In this document: positions 37,590 through 46,171 of the stretch, one piece after another
Position numbering within the stretch: the stretch's first letter is position 1
How the letters are laid out: every line of letters begins with the position of its first letter
From: JBDHBD01 sp039586095
GTDB taxonomy: Bacteria > Gemmatimonadota > Gemmatimonadetes > Palauibacterales > Palauibacteraceae
Assembly (NCBI GenBank): GCA_039586095.1
Contig: JBDHLB010000004.1
Span: forward strand, 1 to 49,683
Reading direction: 5' to 3'
Length of the DNA: 49,683 nucleotides
Notes under the pieces: model-generated
What the model was told of the DNA's origin: nothing
Databases searched by the model: none
The model's input: the letters and a program-made list of their open reading frames with translations, nothing else
Translations under genes and position numbers: made by a program

Positions 37590-38054
37590 ATGGACACTCA
37601 ACGCTGCCGCCCGAGGGGCCTGGTTCGTATCCTGGCTCCCGTCGTACTCGTCGCACTCCTGCCGGCTTGCGGTGGCGATGCGACCAGCCCGGATGATGAA
37701 CTTCAGGGCGGGGTCCTGGCGACCTTCAATGTCGAGGGCGAGGAGTTCAGAGTCTGGGTCAGAAACCAGGAGACGATCCGCCAGCTATACGACCTGCGAG
37801 ACGGCCTGAGCGATGCCAGTATCCCGAACGGACCGCTCAGGGCAGGGTCCGGCCGGGGCGGTCATAACGCACCGTGGAGCTGGCACCTGGATCCGGACCT
37901 GACATCGATGGCTGAGCTGACGATCGAATTGTGCAGCGGGCTGCCCTCGTTCGTCGAGGAGAACCTCCAGGAGTGGTTGACCAGCGTGGGGCAATACTGT
38001 CCCTGGAGCGCACAGCTCATCGGGTTGGACGACTTCACGCTTTCCACCCCTTGA
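37590..38054 (+). CDS. BP74-like lipoprotein
   Basis: 154 residues. Lipobox LLPACGG (APVVLVALLPAC). The mature part resembles the N-terminal BP74 domain (known from a Dictyostelium calmodulin-binding protein): FNVEGEEFRVWVRNQETIRQ, HNAPWSWHLDPDLTSMAELT, IELCSGLPSFVEENLQEWL and the final QYCPWSAQL. The CxG...YCPW cysteines could pair. Such domains occur as small secreted proteins in bacteria with no known role. Its 3' end overlaps the 3' end of the convergent methyltransferase by 20 bp. Confidence 0.75.
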   Translation: MDTQRCRPRGLVRILAPVVLVALLPACGGDATSPDDELQGGVLATFNVEGEEFRVWVRNQETIRQLYDLRDGLSDASIPNGPLRAGSGRGGHNAPWSWHLDPDLTSMAELTIELCSGLPSFVEENLQEWLTSVGQYCPWSAQLIGLDDFTLSTP

Positions 38055-38739
38055 TCGCGACGTAGTCACCCCGGTCGAAGCCTTCCACCGGTCGCTCGAC
38101 CTCCTCGTCCGAGAACCTCGGGTGCCGGGTGAGCGTCTTCGCGTACTCCAAATCCACAAAGCCGACGGCCCGAAGTAGCTCTGCCTTCTCCTCGGTCGTC
38201 CGCCAGTTCGCCGCCGCCGCGAACTCCACGGGATACGGGTGCTTCGGGATGACCTTTTGGAGGAACGGGTCCTCCCACGTGCCGACAGCGGTCGCGAGCC
38301 GGTAGAGGAGCGCATAGGAGCTTTCCGCCGGGACGTCCGCAACGACGATGTGGCCACCCTGTGCGAGCACGCGGTGAGCCTCCCGAAACGCCCCCTCCAA
38401 GTCTTCGACGTAGCTCGGGATCCCGTTCAGAAGCACCGTATCGAACGCCTCCGCCTCGATGGGCAGACTCTCGGCGGTCCCGCGCTTCACCTTCATGCCC
38501 CGCTTCTCAGCGATCCGGGCCATGCCCTCGGCGGGCTCGACGCCGTAGCGGATGTCGATGCCATGCGAGGTGCGCAGGAGGTGCTCGAAGAGACCACTCC
38601 CACAGCCGACGCTCAGAGCCGTGCCCGGTGCGCCCAGGAAGTGCCGGAGGAGCAAGACCTCCGACTCCAGCACGTTACGATTCTTGAGGAACCAGCTGTC
38701 GTATTCTTCCGCGTACTTGTCGAATGATTCCTCTGGCAT
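38035..38739 (-). CDS. Class I SAM-dependent methyltransferase
   Basis: 234 residues. Motif I ALSVGCGSGLFEHLL, VEPAEGMARIAEKRG, ESLPIEAEAFDTVLLNG and a C-terminal sheet form the usual class I methyltransferase core (Methyltransf_11 type). No signal peptide; cytoplasmic. AGGAG six bases before ATG 38739 sets the start. The substrate cannot be told; quinone/UbiE-like and small-molecule methylases look like this. It is divergent from the LRR lipoprotein, with three tandem dyads between. Confidence 0.88.
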   Translation of the reverse strand: MPEESFDKYAEEYDSWFLKNRNVLESEVLLLRHFLGAPGTALSVGCGSGLFEHLLRTSHGIDIRYGVEPAEGMARIAEKRGMKVKRGTAESLPIEAEAFDTVLLNGIPSYVEDLEGAFREAHRVLAQGGHIVVADVPAESSYALLYRLATAVGTWEDPFLQKVIPKHPYPVEFAAAANWRTTEEKAELLRAVGFVDLEYAKTLTRHPRFSDEEVERPVEGFDRGDYVAIKGWKA

Positions 38740-38866
38740 GTCCACTCCTTGGCCGTCGGTACCCAATTGGGCAGCCTACGACATTTCCGAGGGATCGAGT
38801 AGGTCACACGCGCGGGGCACCCAGGATCCCGCGGTATGTCTAACCGGCACAGATCTCGTCCGGCCC

Positions 38867-38932
38867 TGTAGGGGATTTCCCCACACGCGTGTAGGGTTTT
38901 TCCCCACATCACGTCGCGGGTTTTTCCCGACA
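38867..38932. promoter_or_regulatory. Three tandem 19-bp dyads (candidate operators)
   Basis: Three copies of a dyad with consensus TGTaGGG-N5-CCCcACA: TGTAGGGGATTTCCCCACA at 38867-38885, TGTAGGGTTTTTCCCCACA at 38890-38908 and TCGCGGGTTTTTCCCGACA at 38914-38932. Starts are 23 and 24 bp apart, a little over two DNA helical turns, so a dimeric regulator could bind side by side on nearly the same face. The array lies in the 306-bp intergenic region between the divergent methyltransferase (start 38739) and LRR lipoprotein (start 39046). No other coding or RNA feature is visible there. Confidence 0.7.
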
Positions 38933-39045
38933 GACAGCGCAGATCGCCGATGCTATTCTGGGCGTCAGCCGCGACGTGTTACCGCCGACGGCACGCCACG
39001 ACGTAGCGTTTACCCCGTCCAACGCTATCCGAATACGGAGGGAGT

Positions 39046-41655
39046 ATGAATAACGTGGGATTTGTGCGATGCGCATCCTGGGCGGCACTCGCGCTTGTCC
39101 TCGCGAGCGTGTCCGGGTGTGCGGATGTGACGGAGCCGGCAGCGGAGCCTCCACCGGGCCCGGTGATTCCCACAGAGGAAGAGAAGCCGCTGCCTCCCGT
39201 CGGCGATGTGGACCCGGCGGACGATCCAGCCTGCAGCGGGGACTTCGACCTGAGCACGCAGACCGGAGTAGACGCGTTCCCGGGCTGTGAAGTGGTGGGG
39301 GGCACAATCTGGATCCGATCCGGGCCGCGAAACGGACCGCCCGTGGATCCGGACGACCAGGTCAACAACCTGGATGCCCTTCTTGGCCTGGCAAGAGTCG
39401 ACGGCGGCCTGGTGGTGGTGTGGAACGCGGAGCTCACTTCCCTGGCCGGGTTGGCAGACCTCACCAGTGTGGGTGGGAACCTGGTGCTTTACAGGGTCGG
39501 AGAGGTGACGGACTTCTCCAGCCTCGGTTCGCTGGCAGACATAGGTGGCAATCTCCGGATCGGGTTCAACTCCTCCGTGACCGACCTGTCCGGATTCTCT
39601 TCGCTCGAGAACATCGGCGGGCAGTTGTGGATCAGGGAAAGCGAGAACCTGGTGACCGTGGACGGGTTCGGATCCCTCCACACAGTTGCCGGTGAACTCT
39701 CGGTGTTCGGCAACCCTGACCTGGAGAACCTGGCCGGCTTCCCGTCCCTGTTGGAGGCCGGCGCAGTTTCTGTCCACGGGAATCCCTCGTTGACGTCCTT
39801 CACCGCACTTCCCCTCCTCGAGCACATTTGGGGACATCTGGAGATTCGGGATGGAAGCATGGCGTCCCTGGGCGGCATGAACGCCCTCGAATCGATCGGT
39901 GGGCCTCTCTTCATCCACGGAAACCCGGGGTTACAGGAGATCACCGGCTTTTCGGCCCTGGAGCATGTCGGAGCCCAACTCGAGATCATGGGCAGCGGTC
40001 AGCTGACCGAGCTGAATGGATGGCCCTCTCTCGAGACCGTTAACGGCGTCGTGTCGGTGTTCGGCAACCCCTCGCTGGAGAGCCTGGCCGGCTTCCCGTC
40101 CCTGCTGGAAGTCGGCGGAGTCTCTGTCCACGGGAACCCCTCGTTGATGTCCCTCACCGCATTCCCTGTCCTCGAGCATATTCGGGGGCACCTGGAGATT
40201 CGGGATGGAGGCATGGCGTCCCTGGGCGGCATGAACGCCCTGGAATCCGTCGATGGGCCTATCCTCATCCACGGGAACCCGGGGTTGCAGGAGATCACCG
40301 GGTTTTCGGCCCTGGAGAACGTGGGAGCGCAGCTCGAGATCATCGGCAGCGGTCAGCTGACCGAGCTGAATGGATGGCCCTCCCTGGAATCGGTGGGCGG
40401 CCCGCTCGTCATCATAGGCAATCCACTCCTGGGAAGCGTAAACGGGTTTAACTCCCTGAAGACGGTCGGGGGCGATGTATTCATCGGGTGGAACTTCAGT
40501 TTGGCCGAGGTCAATGGCCTCAATGCCCTGGAAACGGTGGGAGGGCTGTTGCTCATGCTCGAGAACGGACCGATCGGCCCGCCTCCACCCCCTTCGTCCA
40601 AAGCCGGTGTCTATTCGTCCGAAGTCGGTGTCAGTTGGTCCGAAACCACCGCCTACCGAGATCGGGTGAAAGCGCTGGCCGGAGAAGCAGCCTTGCAGGC
40701 CGAACCCGGGGCCGGGGCCGGAAACGTGCTCATCATTGCCAACGGCGCCCTCAACACGCTCGATGGTTTCAACGCGCTGCCGGCCTCCCGGGGGGACTTC
40801 ATCCTTCAGGCCAATCCGAACCTGACCCGGCTCCACGGGTTTTCGAGCCTGGCCTCGGTGGGGCATGCCGTGGTCATCGAAGGCAACCCGTCGCTGAGCA
40901 ACATCGACGGCCTGCTCGCGCTCTCCTCAATCGGTCACGAGATTGCCATCCGGGGCAACCCGGCCCTGGCGAACCTGGACGGCCTATCCAACCTGGCCTC
41001 GGTGGGGCACGCCGTGGTCATCGAAGGCAACCCGTCGCTGATCAACATCGACGGCCTGCATCTGATCGACGCCCTCAATGGTCCGCTGTTCATCACCGGG
41101 AACGAGCGCCTCGAGCACGTCGACGGCCTGTCCTCGCTCCGGCATATCGGCGAGACCCTTCTGATCATCGGGAACCCCGCCCTTTCCCAGGTCGACGGAT
41201 TGTGGCTCCTGAGCCACGTCGAGCACGACCTCCGGGTCTTCGAAAACCCGTCCCTTACAGAGTGTGGGTGGGGACTTCTCGCCGTGCTTCAGGTGGGGTA
41301 TATCGGCGGGGAGATCGAGATCCGGGATAATGGCCCGGGGTGTAACTCGGTCGAAGACATCATCCTGACTGTCGAGCAACCGCAGGCGGCTGCCGACATC
41401 CTGGCTGCCCGGATCAACCGAGCCGCCGAGGTCAAGCTCATAAGGCGCCCCGACGCCAGGGCACTCACCAGCAAGCTCGAATCGGCCATAGCGCAGATCG
41501 TTAGGAGCAACTACGCAGCGGCCCTGGATGACCTGGTGGCCCTGGTGACGCAGGTCGAAACACTCCGGGACGACGGTTATCTTGGACCCGAGGATGCGGA
41601 CTGGATCCTCGCCATGGCCGGGTCGATCATCGAAGCTCTTTCGAGCATGCTTTAG
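39046..41655 (+). CDS. Secreted leucine-rich-repeat (receptor-L-like) lipoprotein with duplicated repeat block
   Basis: 869 residues. Lipobox SVSGC (Cys near residue 26) after a signal peptide. The body is built of about 23-residue units of the form VGGxLxIxGNPxLxxLxGFxSLExV, the pattern of receptor L-domain-like solenoids. Residues about 219-336 and 337-454 are near-identical copies of a 118-residue block. A proline linker (GPPPPPSSK) and a disordered stretch break the solenoid near 507-560. The final 90 residues (ILAARINRA to the C-terminus) are helical and resemble a FIMAH-type domain. Probably a surface adhesion or binding protein anchored by lipid. GGAGGGAG precedes the ATG. Adhesin function is inference. 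Confidence 0.85.
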   Translation: MNNVGFVRCASWAALALVLASVSGCADVTEPAAEPPPGPVIPTEEEKPLPPVGDVDPADDPACSGDFDLSTQTGVDAFPGCEVVGGTIWIRSGPRNGPPVDPDDQVNNLDALLGLARVDGGLVVVWNAELTSLAGLADLTSVGGNLVLYRVGEVTDFSSLGSLADIGGNLRIGFNSSVTDLSGFSSLENIGGQLWIRESENLVTVDGFGSLHTVAGELSVFGNPDLENLAGFPSLLEAGAVSVHGNPSLTSFTALPLLEHIWGHLEIRDGSMASLGGMNALESIGGPLFIHGNPGLQEITGFSALEHVGAQLEIMGSGQLTELNGWPSLETVNGVVSVFGNPSLESLAGFPSLLEVGGVSVHGNPSLMSLTAFPVLEHIRGHLEIRDGGMASLGGMNALESVDGPILIHGNPGLQEITGFSALENVGAQLEIIGSGQLTELNGWPSLESVGGPLVIIGNPLLGSVNGFNSLKTVGGDVFIGWNFSLAEVNGLNALETVGGLLLMLENGPIGPPPPPSSKAGVYSSEVGVSWSETTAYRDRVKALAGEAALQAEPGAGAGNVLIIANGALNTLDGFNALPASRGDFILQANPNLTRLHGFSSLASVGHAVVIEGNPSLSNIDGLLALSSIGHEIAIRGNPALANLDGLSNLASVGHAVVIEGNPSLINIDGLHLIDALNGPLFITGNERLEHVDGLSSLRHIGETLLIIGNPALSQVDGLWLLSHVEHDLRVFENPSLTECGWGLLAVLQVGYIGGEIEIRDNGPGCNSVEDIILTVEQPQAAADILAARINRAAEVKLIRRPDARALTSKLESAIAQIVRSNYAAALDDLVALVTQVETLRDDGYLGPEDADWILAMAGSIIEALSSML
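39701..40408 (+). repeat. 354-bp tandem duplication inside the LRR lipoprotein gene
   Basis: Copy one begins at 39701 (CGGTGTTCGGCAACCC) and copy two at 40055, both in frame (354 bp, 118 residues, five 23-residue units). The encoded peptides are very similar, for example HGNPGLQEITGFSALE and GSGQLTELNGWPSLE in both, and long stretches match at DNA level. Confidence 0.85.
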
Positions 41656-41696
41656 CTAGGCCCACAGTCGGGCTCAGGGACCCACCTGAGGAACAA

Positions 41697-41721
41697 GGGG
41701 CGGCCCCACCGGGGCCGCCCC
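41697..41721 (+). terminator. GC-rich hairpin after the LRR lipoprotein gene
   Basis: GGGGCGGCCCC-ACC-GGGGCCGCCCC forms a perfect 11-bp stem with a 3-base loop 41 bp after the stop codon. No U-tract follows, so it may act as a transcript-end stabiliser or a Rho-assisted terminator rather than a classical intrinsic one. Confidence 0.55.
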
Positions 41722-41878
41722 TGAGGGACGGTTGCCGCCTCCCTTCTCTGCGGTCAGCTTGCCTGCGTGGAGATTCCGAGCCGAGGCCCTCACCCGGGCG
41801 GTCCTGCGATGCCTCTCGAATCCCATTGCAATGGAGCCCTTTGTTGGCTGGGTCGCGCGAAGTGAGGCCTGACATCAC

Positions 41879-43678
41879 GTGCGACTGACCTCCGTCGACC
41901 TCCTCATCATCGGCCTGTACGGGGGCGTCGTCATCGCCGTGGGCGTCTGGTTCGCGCGGCGCGCGGGGCGAAGCATGGAGGACTACTTCCTCGCCGGTCG
42001 CACGCTCCCGTGGTGGATCGCCGGGACGTCGCTGGCCGCCACCTGGTTCGCCGCCGACGCGCCACTCGCCACTGCGGGCATCGTTCGCGAGCGAGGCCTG
42101 TACGCCAACTGGCTTTGGTGGTACGAGGGCACCGGCGTGATCATGCTTGCCTTCTTCTACGCCAAGCTGTGGCGCCGCGCGGGAATCATCACCGACGCCG
42201 AGCTCATCGAGCTGCGCTATTCGGGGAAGGCGGCCGCGGCTCTTCGCGCGTTTGCGGCCCTGTACCACGGCGTGCTCCGGAACGCGGTCGTAATGGGCTG
42301 GGTCATGCTGGCGATGGTCAAGTTCAGCCAGGTGCTGCTCGGCTGGGATCCCGCCTTCACCCTCACGGTCTGTGTGATCGCTGCCCTCATCTACACGGCC
42401 GCCGCGGGGCTGTGGGGTGTCGTGGCTACCGACTTTCTGCAGTTCATCGTCGGCATGCTGGGCTCCGTGATCCTGGCCGGCATCGTCCTGTCAGTCACCG
42501 GGGGACCCACCGCGATGGCGGAGGCGGTTCGCGCGCTCCCCGAGACGAGCCCCGCCGTCCTCGATCTCGTTCCGAACTCGGCGCACCTGGGACCGCTCGA
42601 ATTCGGCTCCTTCGTTTGCCTGATCCTGTTTCTCTGGGTGCGTAGTGGTCAGGGCGACGGATACGTCGCGCAGCGGTTGTTCGCCTCGGGCGATGAGCGG
42701 CAGTCGATGCTGTCGGCGCTGTGGTTCGCGTTCGCGGGGATCGTGTTGATGACGTGGCCCTGGATCATCGTGGGATTGGGCTCGCTCCTCGTGCTGCCTG
42801 CGTCGTCGGCCGGGGCCGCGCTGGCTGCCGATCCCGAGCTCGCGTACCCGATGATGATCGGCGAGCTCATGCCGGTCGGTCTGCGCGGTCTCGTCGTGGC
42901 GGCGTTCCTCGCGGCATTCATGAGCACGATGGACACGCACCTCTGCTGGGGCGCGTCGTATCTCGTCAACGACGTGTACCGGAGGTTCTTGCGACGCGGG
43001 GCTGACGAGGCCCACTACGTTCGCGCCTCGCGGATCGCGGTGGCGGTCCTCGCGGTCGTGGCCGCGCTCACCGCATGGCAGATGACCTCGATTCAGCGGG
43101 CGTGGATCTACGTGATCGAGCTCACGGCCGGCATTGCCTTCGTCTGGCTGCTCAGGTGGTTCTGGTGGCGCGTCAACGCGTGGGCGGAGATCACGGCGAT
43201 GACCGGGTCCGTCCTGCTGGCCAACGGGGGGACGCTGGTGGAGTTGCTCAGCCGCACAGGTCTGGCCCCGACGGCGCTCGCCCAATCGGCGGCGGTCTTC
43301 TACAGCACGGAGTACGATTTCGTCCGGGCCACGGTCATCGTCCTGGTCTGCACGATCTTGTGGGTGACCGTTGCCTTACTGACACCGCCCGACGACCGGG
43401 AAGTGCTGGACGCGTTTTACCGAAAGGTGCGTCCAGGCGGGTGGTGGGGCCCCGTGTCGCGCGCGGCGGACGACGTGGCCGTGGACGGTTCTACCACCAG
43501 CCGATGGTTGGGCTTCTTCCTCGGCACCGTGTTCCTTTACACTTCGCTCCTTGGCGTCGGATACGGCCTCACGGGCCGACCCGCAGCCGGGGTCGCCCTG
43601 GTAGCGCTCTCGGGCATCGCGGCCTTTCTCGCGCTGCGGATGACACGCCTCGAGGGCGAGGGCGGAGTTGCCGCTTGA
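41879..43678 (+). CDS. Sodium:solute symporter (SSS family)
   Basis: 599 residues from GTG 41879 with GTGAGG about 11 bases upstream. Roughly thirteen or fourteen membrane segments. SSS features: an N-terminal VDLLIIGLYGGVVIAVGVWF, SMEDYFLAGRTLPWW, AATWFAADAPLATAGI and the second-half GLVVAAFLAAFMSTMDTHLCWGAS region that holds the Na+-site residues. It imports a sugar, amino sugar or organic acid with Na+. The GH4 gene begins 56 bp downstream on the same strand, so the imported solute is probably its substrate or product. Confidence 0.9.
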   Translation: MRLTSVDLLIIGLYGGVVIAVGVWFARRAGRSMEDYFLAGRTLPWWIAGTSLAATWFAADAPLATAGIVRERGLYANWLWWYEGTGVIMLAFFYAKLWRRAGIITDAELIELRYSGKAAAALRAFAALYHGVLRNAVVMGWVMLAMVKFSQVLLGWDPAFTLTVCVIAALIYTAAAGLWGVVATDFLQFIVGMLGSVILAGIVLSVTGGPTAMAEAVRALPETSPAVLDLVPNSAHLGPLEFGSFVCLILFLWVRSGQGDGYVAQRLFASGDERQSMLSALWFAFAGIVLMTWPWIIVGLGSLLVLPASSAGAALAADPELAYPMMIGELMPVGLRGLVVAAFLAAFMSTMDTHLCWGASYLVNDVYRRFLRRGADEAHYVRASRIAVAVLAVVAALTAWQMTSIQRAWIYVIELTAGIAFVWLLRWFWWRVNAWAEITAMTGSVLLANGGTLVELLSRTGLAPTALAQSAAVFYSTEYDFVRATVIVLVCTILWVTVALLTPPDDREVLDAFYRKVRPGGWWGPVSRAADDVAVDGSTTSRWLGFFLGTVFLYTSLLGVGYGLTGRPAAGVALVALSGIAAFLALRMTRLEGEGGVAA

Positions 43679-43734
43679 GAGACAGACCGTACAACGACGA
43701 AGACTGAAGAACCGACAGCACAGCGACGAGACTC

Positions 43735-45111
43735 ATGAAACTCAAAATCGTCATCGTGGGAGCGGGAAGCCGCGAGTTCGGACCCGCGACCGTGTCGGAT
43801 GTCCTGCTCAGCGATCCCATCTGCGAGTGTGACCTCCGACTCACGCTCATGGATCTCGATGGGGCCGCGGTCGAGCGCACCCGCGCCTACGCCGGTGCGT
43901 GCGCCGAGGCTCTCGATCGCCGGGCCAGGGTTGAAGCCACGACATCCCTCGAGGATGGGCTCCGGGACGCGGACTACGTCATCCTTTCCATTGAAAAGCG
44001 CCGGTATTTCTACTGGGCGCAGGATTTCCACATCCCCCGTAAGCTCGGCTTCCGCCAGATTTACGGGGAGAACGGAGGACCCGGAGGGCTGTTCCACGCG
44101 CTCCGCGGTCTGGCGCCTTGCGTCGAAGTGGCGAGGGCGATGGACCGGGTCTGCCCCGAGGCGTGGCTGCTCAACTACACGAACCCGCTCACGAAGCTGT
44201 GTGAACAGCTCGTTCGGTCGAGCGCGGTCAAGACCGTCGGGTTGTGCCACGGCGTATTCGGGGGCATGGAGCAGGTCGCCGCATTCCTCGAGCGCCCGGT
44301 GGACGAAATCGAGTTCGAGGCCGGCGGGCTCAACCACTTCACCTGGTTTACGTCGATCCGCGAGCGAGCGACCGGGGACGACCTGTATCCCGAGCTCCGG
44401 GAGCGCGAGCGCCGCGCTCACTGGCTCTCGGAGTGGGACGAGATCGGACTCAGCCGGATCCTCTTCCGCGCCTTCGGGCTGTACCCGTCCCCCGGCGCCA
44501 ACCACATCGGCGAGTACATCGGGTGGGCGCAGAGCTTCCTTGCCAGCAGCTCGCTCCAGTTCTTCTACGACCCGGCGGAGCTGGATCCCTGGAAAGACGA
44601 CCGGGTGCCGCCCTGGATCTACAATCTGGAGGAGCAGCCCACGGGCGTACCCCTCTTCCACCCCACTTCGGAGGGTCGTCTGCGACGCGGCGAGCGAGAG
44701 CGCTTGGACCCGGCGGCCCCGAAGCCTTCCGGCGAGTTGGCGATTCCGCTCATCGAGGGCGTGAGCTGCGGTCTGTCCCATCGCCTCGACGCGGTGGACA
44801 TCCCCAATCGCGGTCACATGCCCGGGCTGCCAGAAGGAGCGGTCGTCGAGGTGCCCGCGCTTGCAGACGAGCGGGGGCTTAGTCCGTTGGAGGTCCCGGA
44901 GCTTCCGGAGGGCGTGCTGGCGCTGCTCCGCCCTCAGATCTCGATCAATCGTTTGCTGTGCGACGCGTTCGAGGAGGGCTCGCGCGACAAGCTGCTTCAG
45001 GCGCTACTGCTCGATCCCACCACGCCCTCGTACCAGAGCGCCGTTTATCTGATCGACGAAATGTGCGAGCTGCAGAAGGACGTGCTCCCGCCGCTGGAGT
45101 GGGAGCGGTAG
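43735..45111 (+). CDS. GH4 family NAD-dependent glycosidase
   Basis: 458 residues. GH4 enzymes use NAD+ and a divalent metal and cleave by oxidation-elimination. Visible: NAD-binding VIVGAGSREFGPA at the N-terminus, NYTNPLTKL, the metal-binding GLCHGVFGG (Cys) and GGLNHFTW (His), and GENGGPGGLFHALRGL. The CHGx motif has been linked to alpha-glucosidase/alpha-glucuronidase-type members rather than the 6-phospho-glucosidases, but substrate is not settled. Cytoplasmic, no signal peptide. Follows the SSS symporter and is convergent with nagB, consistent with uptake and breakdown of a (possibly amino-sugar) disaccharide. Confidence 0.9.
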   Translation: MKLKIVIVGAGSREFGPATVSDVLLSDPICECDLRLTLMDLDGAAVERTRAYAGACAEALDRRARVEATTSLEDGLRDADYVILSIEKRRYFYWAQDFHIPRKLGFRQIYGENGGPGGLFHALRGLAPCVEVARAMDRVCPEAWLLNYTNPLTKLCEQLVRSSAVKTVGLCHGVFGGMEQVAAFLERPVDEIEFEAGGLNHFTWFTSIRERATGDDLYPELRERERRAHWLSEWDEIGLSRILFRAFGLYPSPGANHIGEYIGWAQSFLASSSLQFFYDPAELDPWKDDRVPPWIYNLEEQPTGVPLFHPTSEGRLRRGERERLDPAAPKPSGELAIPLIEGVSCGLSHRLDAVDIPNRGHMPGLPEGAVVEVPALADERGLSPLEVPELPEGVLALLRPQISINRLLCDAFEEGSRDKLLQALLLDPTTPSYQSAVYLIDEMCELQKDVLPPLEWER

Positions 45112-45166
45112 CGGGCGCTCACGCTGAAACGTGCGGCTGAAGGATGCAGCTGAAGCGCTCCGAAGG

Positions 45167-45973
45167 TCAGCCGTGTTTGGCGGGAACGCGGGTGCCGGCT
45201 TCCAGCCGCCTCCGCGCGGCTTCCATCTCCCGGTAGTACTCGTGGCGCTGCAACCGGGAGGCTGCCGCCTCGTCCACGAGAATCGTCACATCGCGATGGA
45301 GCTGTAGCGCGGAAGCGGGAACCTGAGTGGTGACGGGTCCCTCGACAGTGTCGCGGATCGCCGGCGCTTTCCCTTCACCCAGAGCGAGCAGCAGACAGGA
45401 CTTCGCCTCGAGAATCGTACCCACTCCCATGGTCAGTGCCACGCGTGGCAACCCCTCCGGATCCCCCGGCGACGGCGCGTTTGCCTCGAACGTCTCTCGC
45501 GTAAGCGTCTTGACGCGGGTGCGACTGCCGAGCGATGAGCCCGGCTCGTTGAACCCGATGTGCCCGTTGGATCCGATCCCGAGGATCTGCAGGTCGATAC
45601 CTCCCGCGTCGCGGATGGCCTCTTCGTAGGCGTCACACGCGAGTTGAAGGTCCTCGGCTCTGCCGTTCAGCACGTGCGCATTCGCCGCCTCGATATCTAC
45701 GTGATCGAACAGATGCCGGCGCATGTAGGCCGTGTAGCTCTTCGGATGGTCGGGCTGGAGTCCGATGTATTCGTCCAGATTGAAGGCGACCACGCGCGAG
45801 AACGAGAGACCCTCCTCGCGGTGTTTCCGGACGAGCTCGCGGTATAGGGCGAGTGGCGTTCGACCGGTCGGAAGCCCCAAGACGCATGCGGGCGACCGAT
45901 GGATCAGATCGGCGACGCGTGCGGCCGCCCGGAGGGCCACGGCTGCGGCATCGCGCTCGATAATGATTCGCAT
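45167..45973 (-). CDS. nagB: Glucosamine-6-phosphate deaminase
   Basis: 268 residues, the normal length. Converts glucosamine 6-phosphate to fructose 6-phosphate and ammonia in the cytoplasm. Motifs: VLGLPTGRTPLALYRELV, VVAFNLDEYIGLQPDHPKSY with the catalytic Asp, LQILGIGSNGHIGFNEPGSS with the catalytic His, and VALTMGVGTILEAKSC. GGAGG four bases before ATG 45973. It needs a nagA-type deacetylase and an amino-sugar kinase or PTS, which are not in this window. Confidence 0.95.
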   Translation of the reverse strand: MRIIIERDAAAVALRAAARVADLIHRSPACVLGLPTGRTPLALYRELVRKHREEGLSFSRVVAFNLDEYIGLQPDHPKSYTAYMRRHLFDHVDIEAANAHVLNGRAEDLQLACDAYEEAIRDAGGIDLQILGIGSNGHIGFNEPGSSLGSRTRVKTLTRETFEANAPSPGDPEGLPRVALTMGVGTILEAKSCLLLALGEGKAPAIRDTVEGPVTTQVPASALQLHRDVTILVDEAAASRLQRHEYYREMEAARRRLEAGTRVPAKHG

Positions 45974-46171
45974 CCGGCCTCCAATGATCCGCGCTCTGCG
46001 GAAGCTCCGGGAGGCGTCAGTCGCCGGGCATCAACACTTTCTTCGTTTGTTCGAGTCCCGTTGCTGCCATCCTACCCTGTGACGCACGTTTCGACCTGAC
46101 CATCTTGAGACTCAGACCCTGAGGGGCACAACCGCGTGACCCAACGTACCTCCGAGACAGGGAGCAGCAAC

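Noticed and set aside
38867..38932. Possible CRISPR array
   Set aside because: Only three 19-bp units with 4-5-bp gaps, too short for spacers, and no cas genes nearby.
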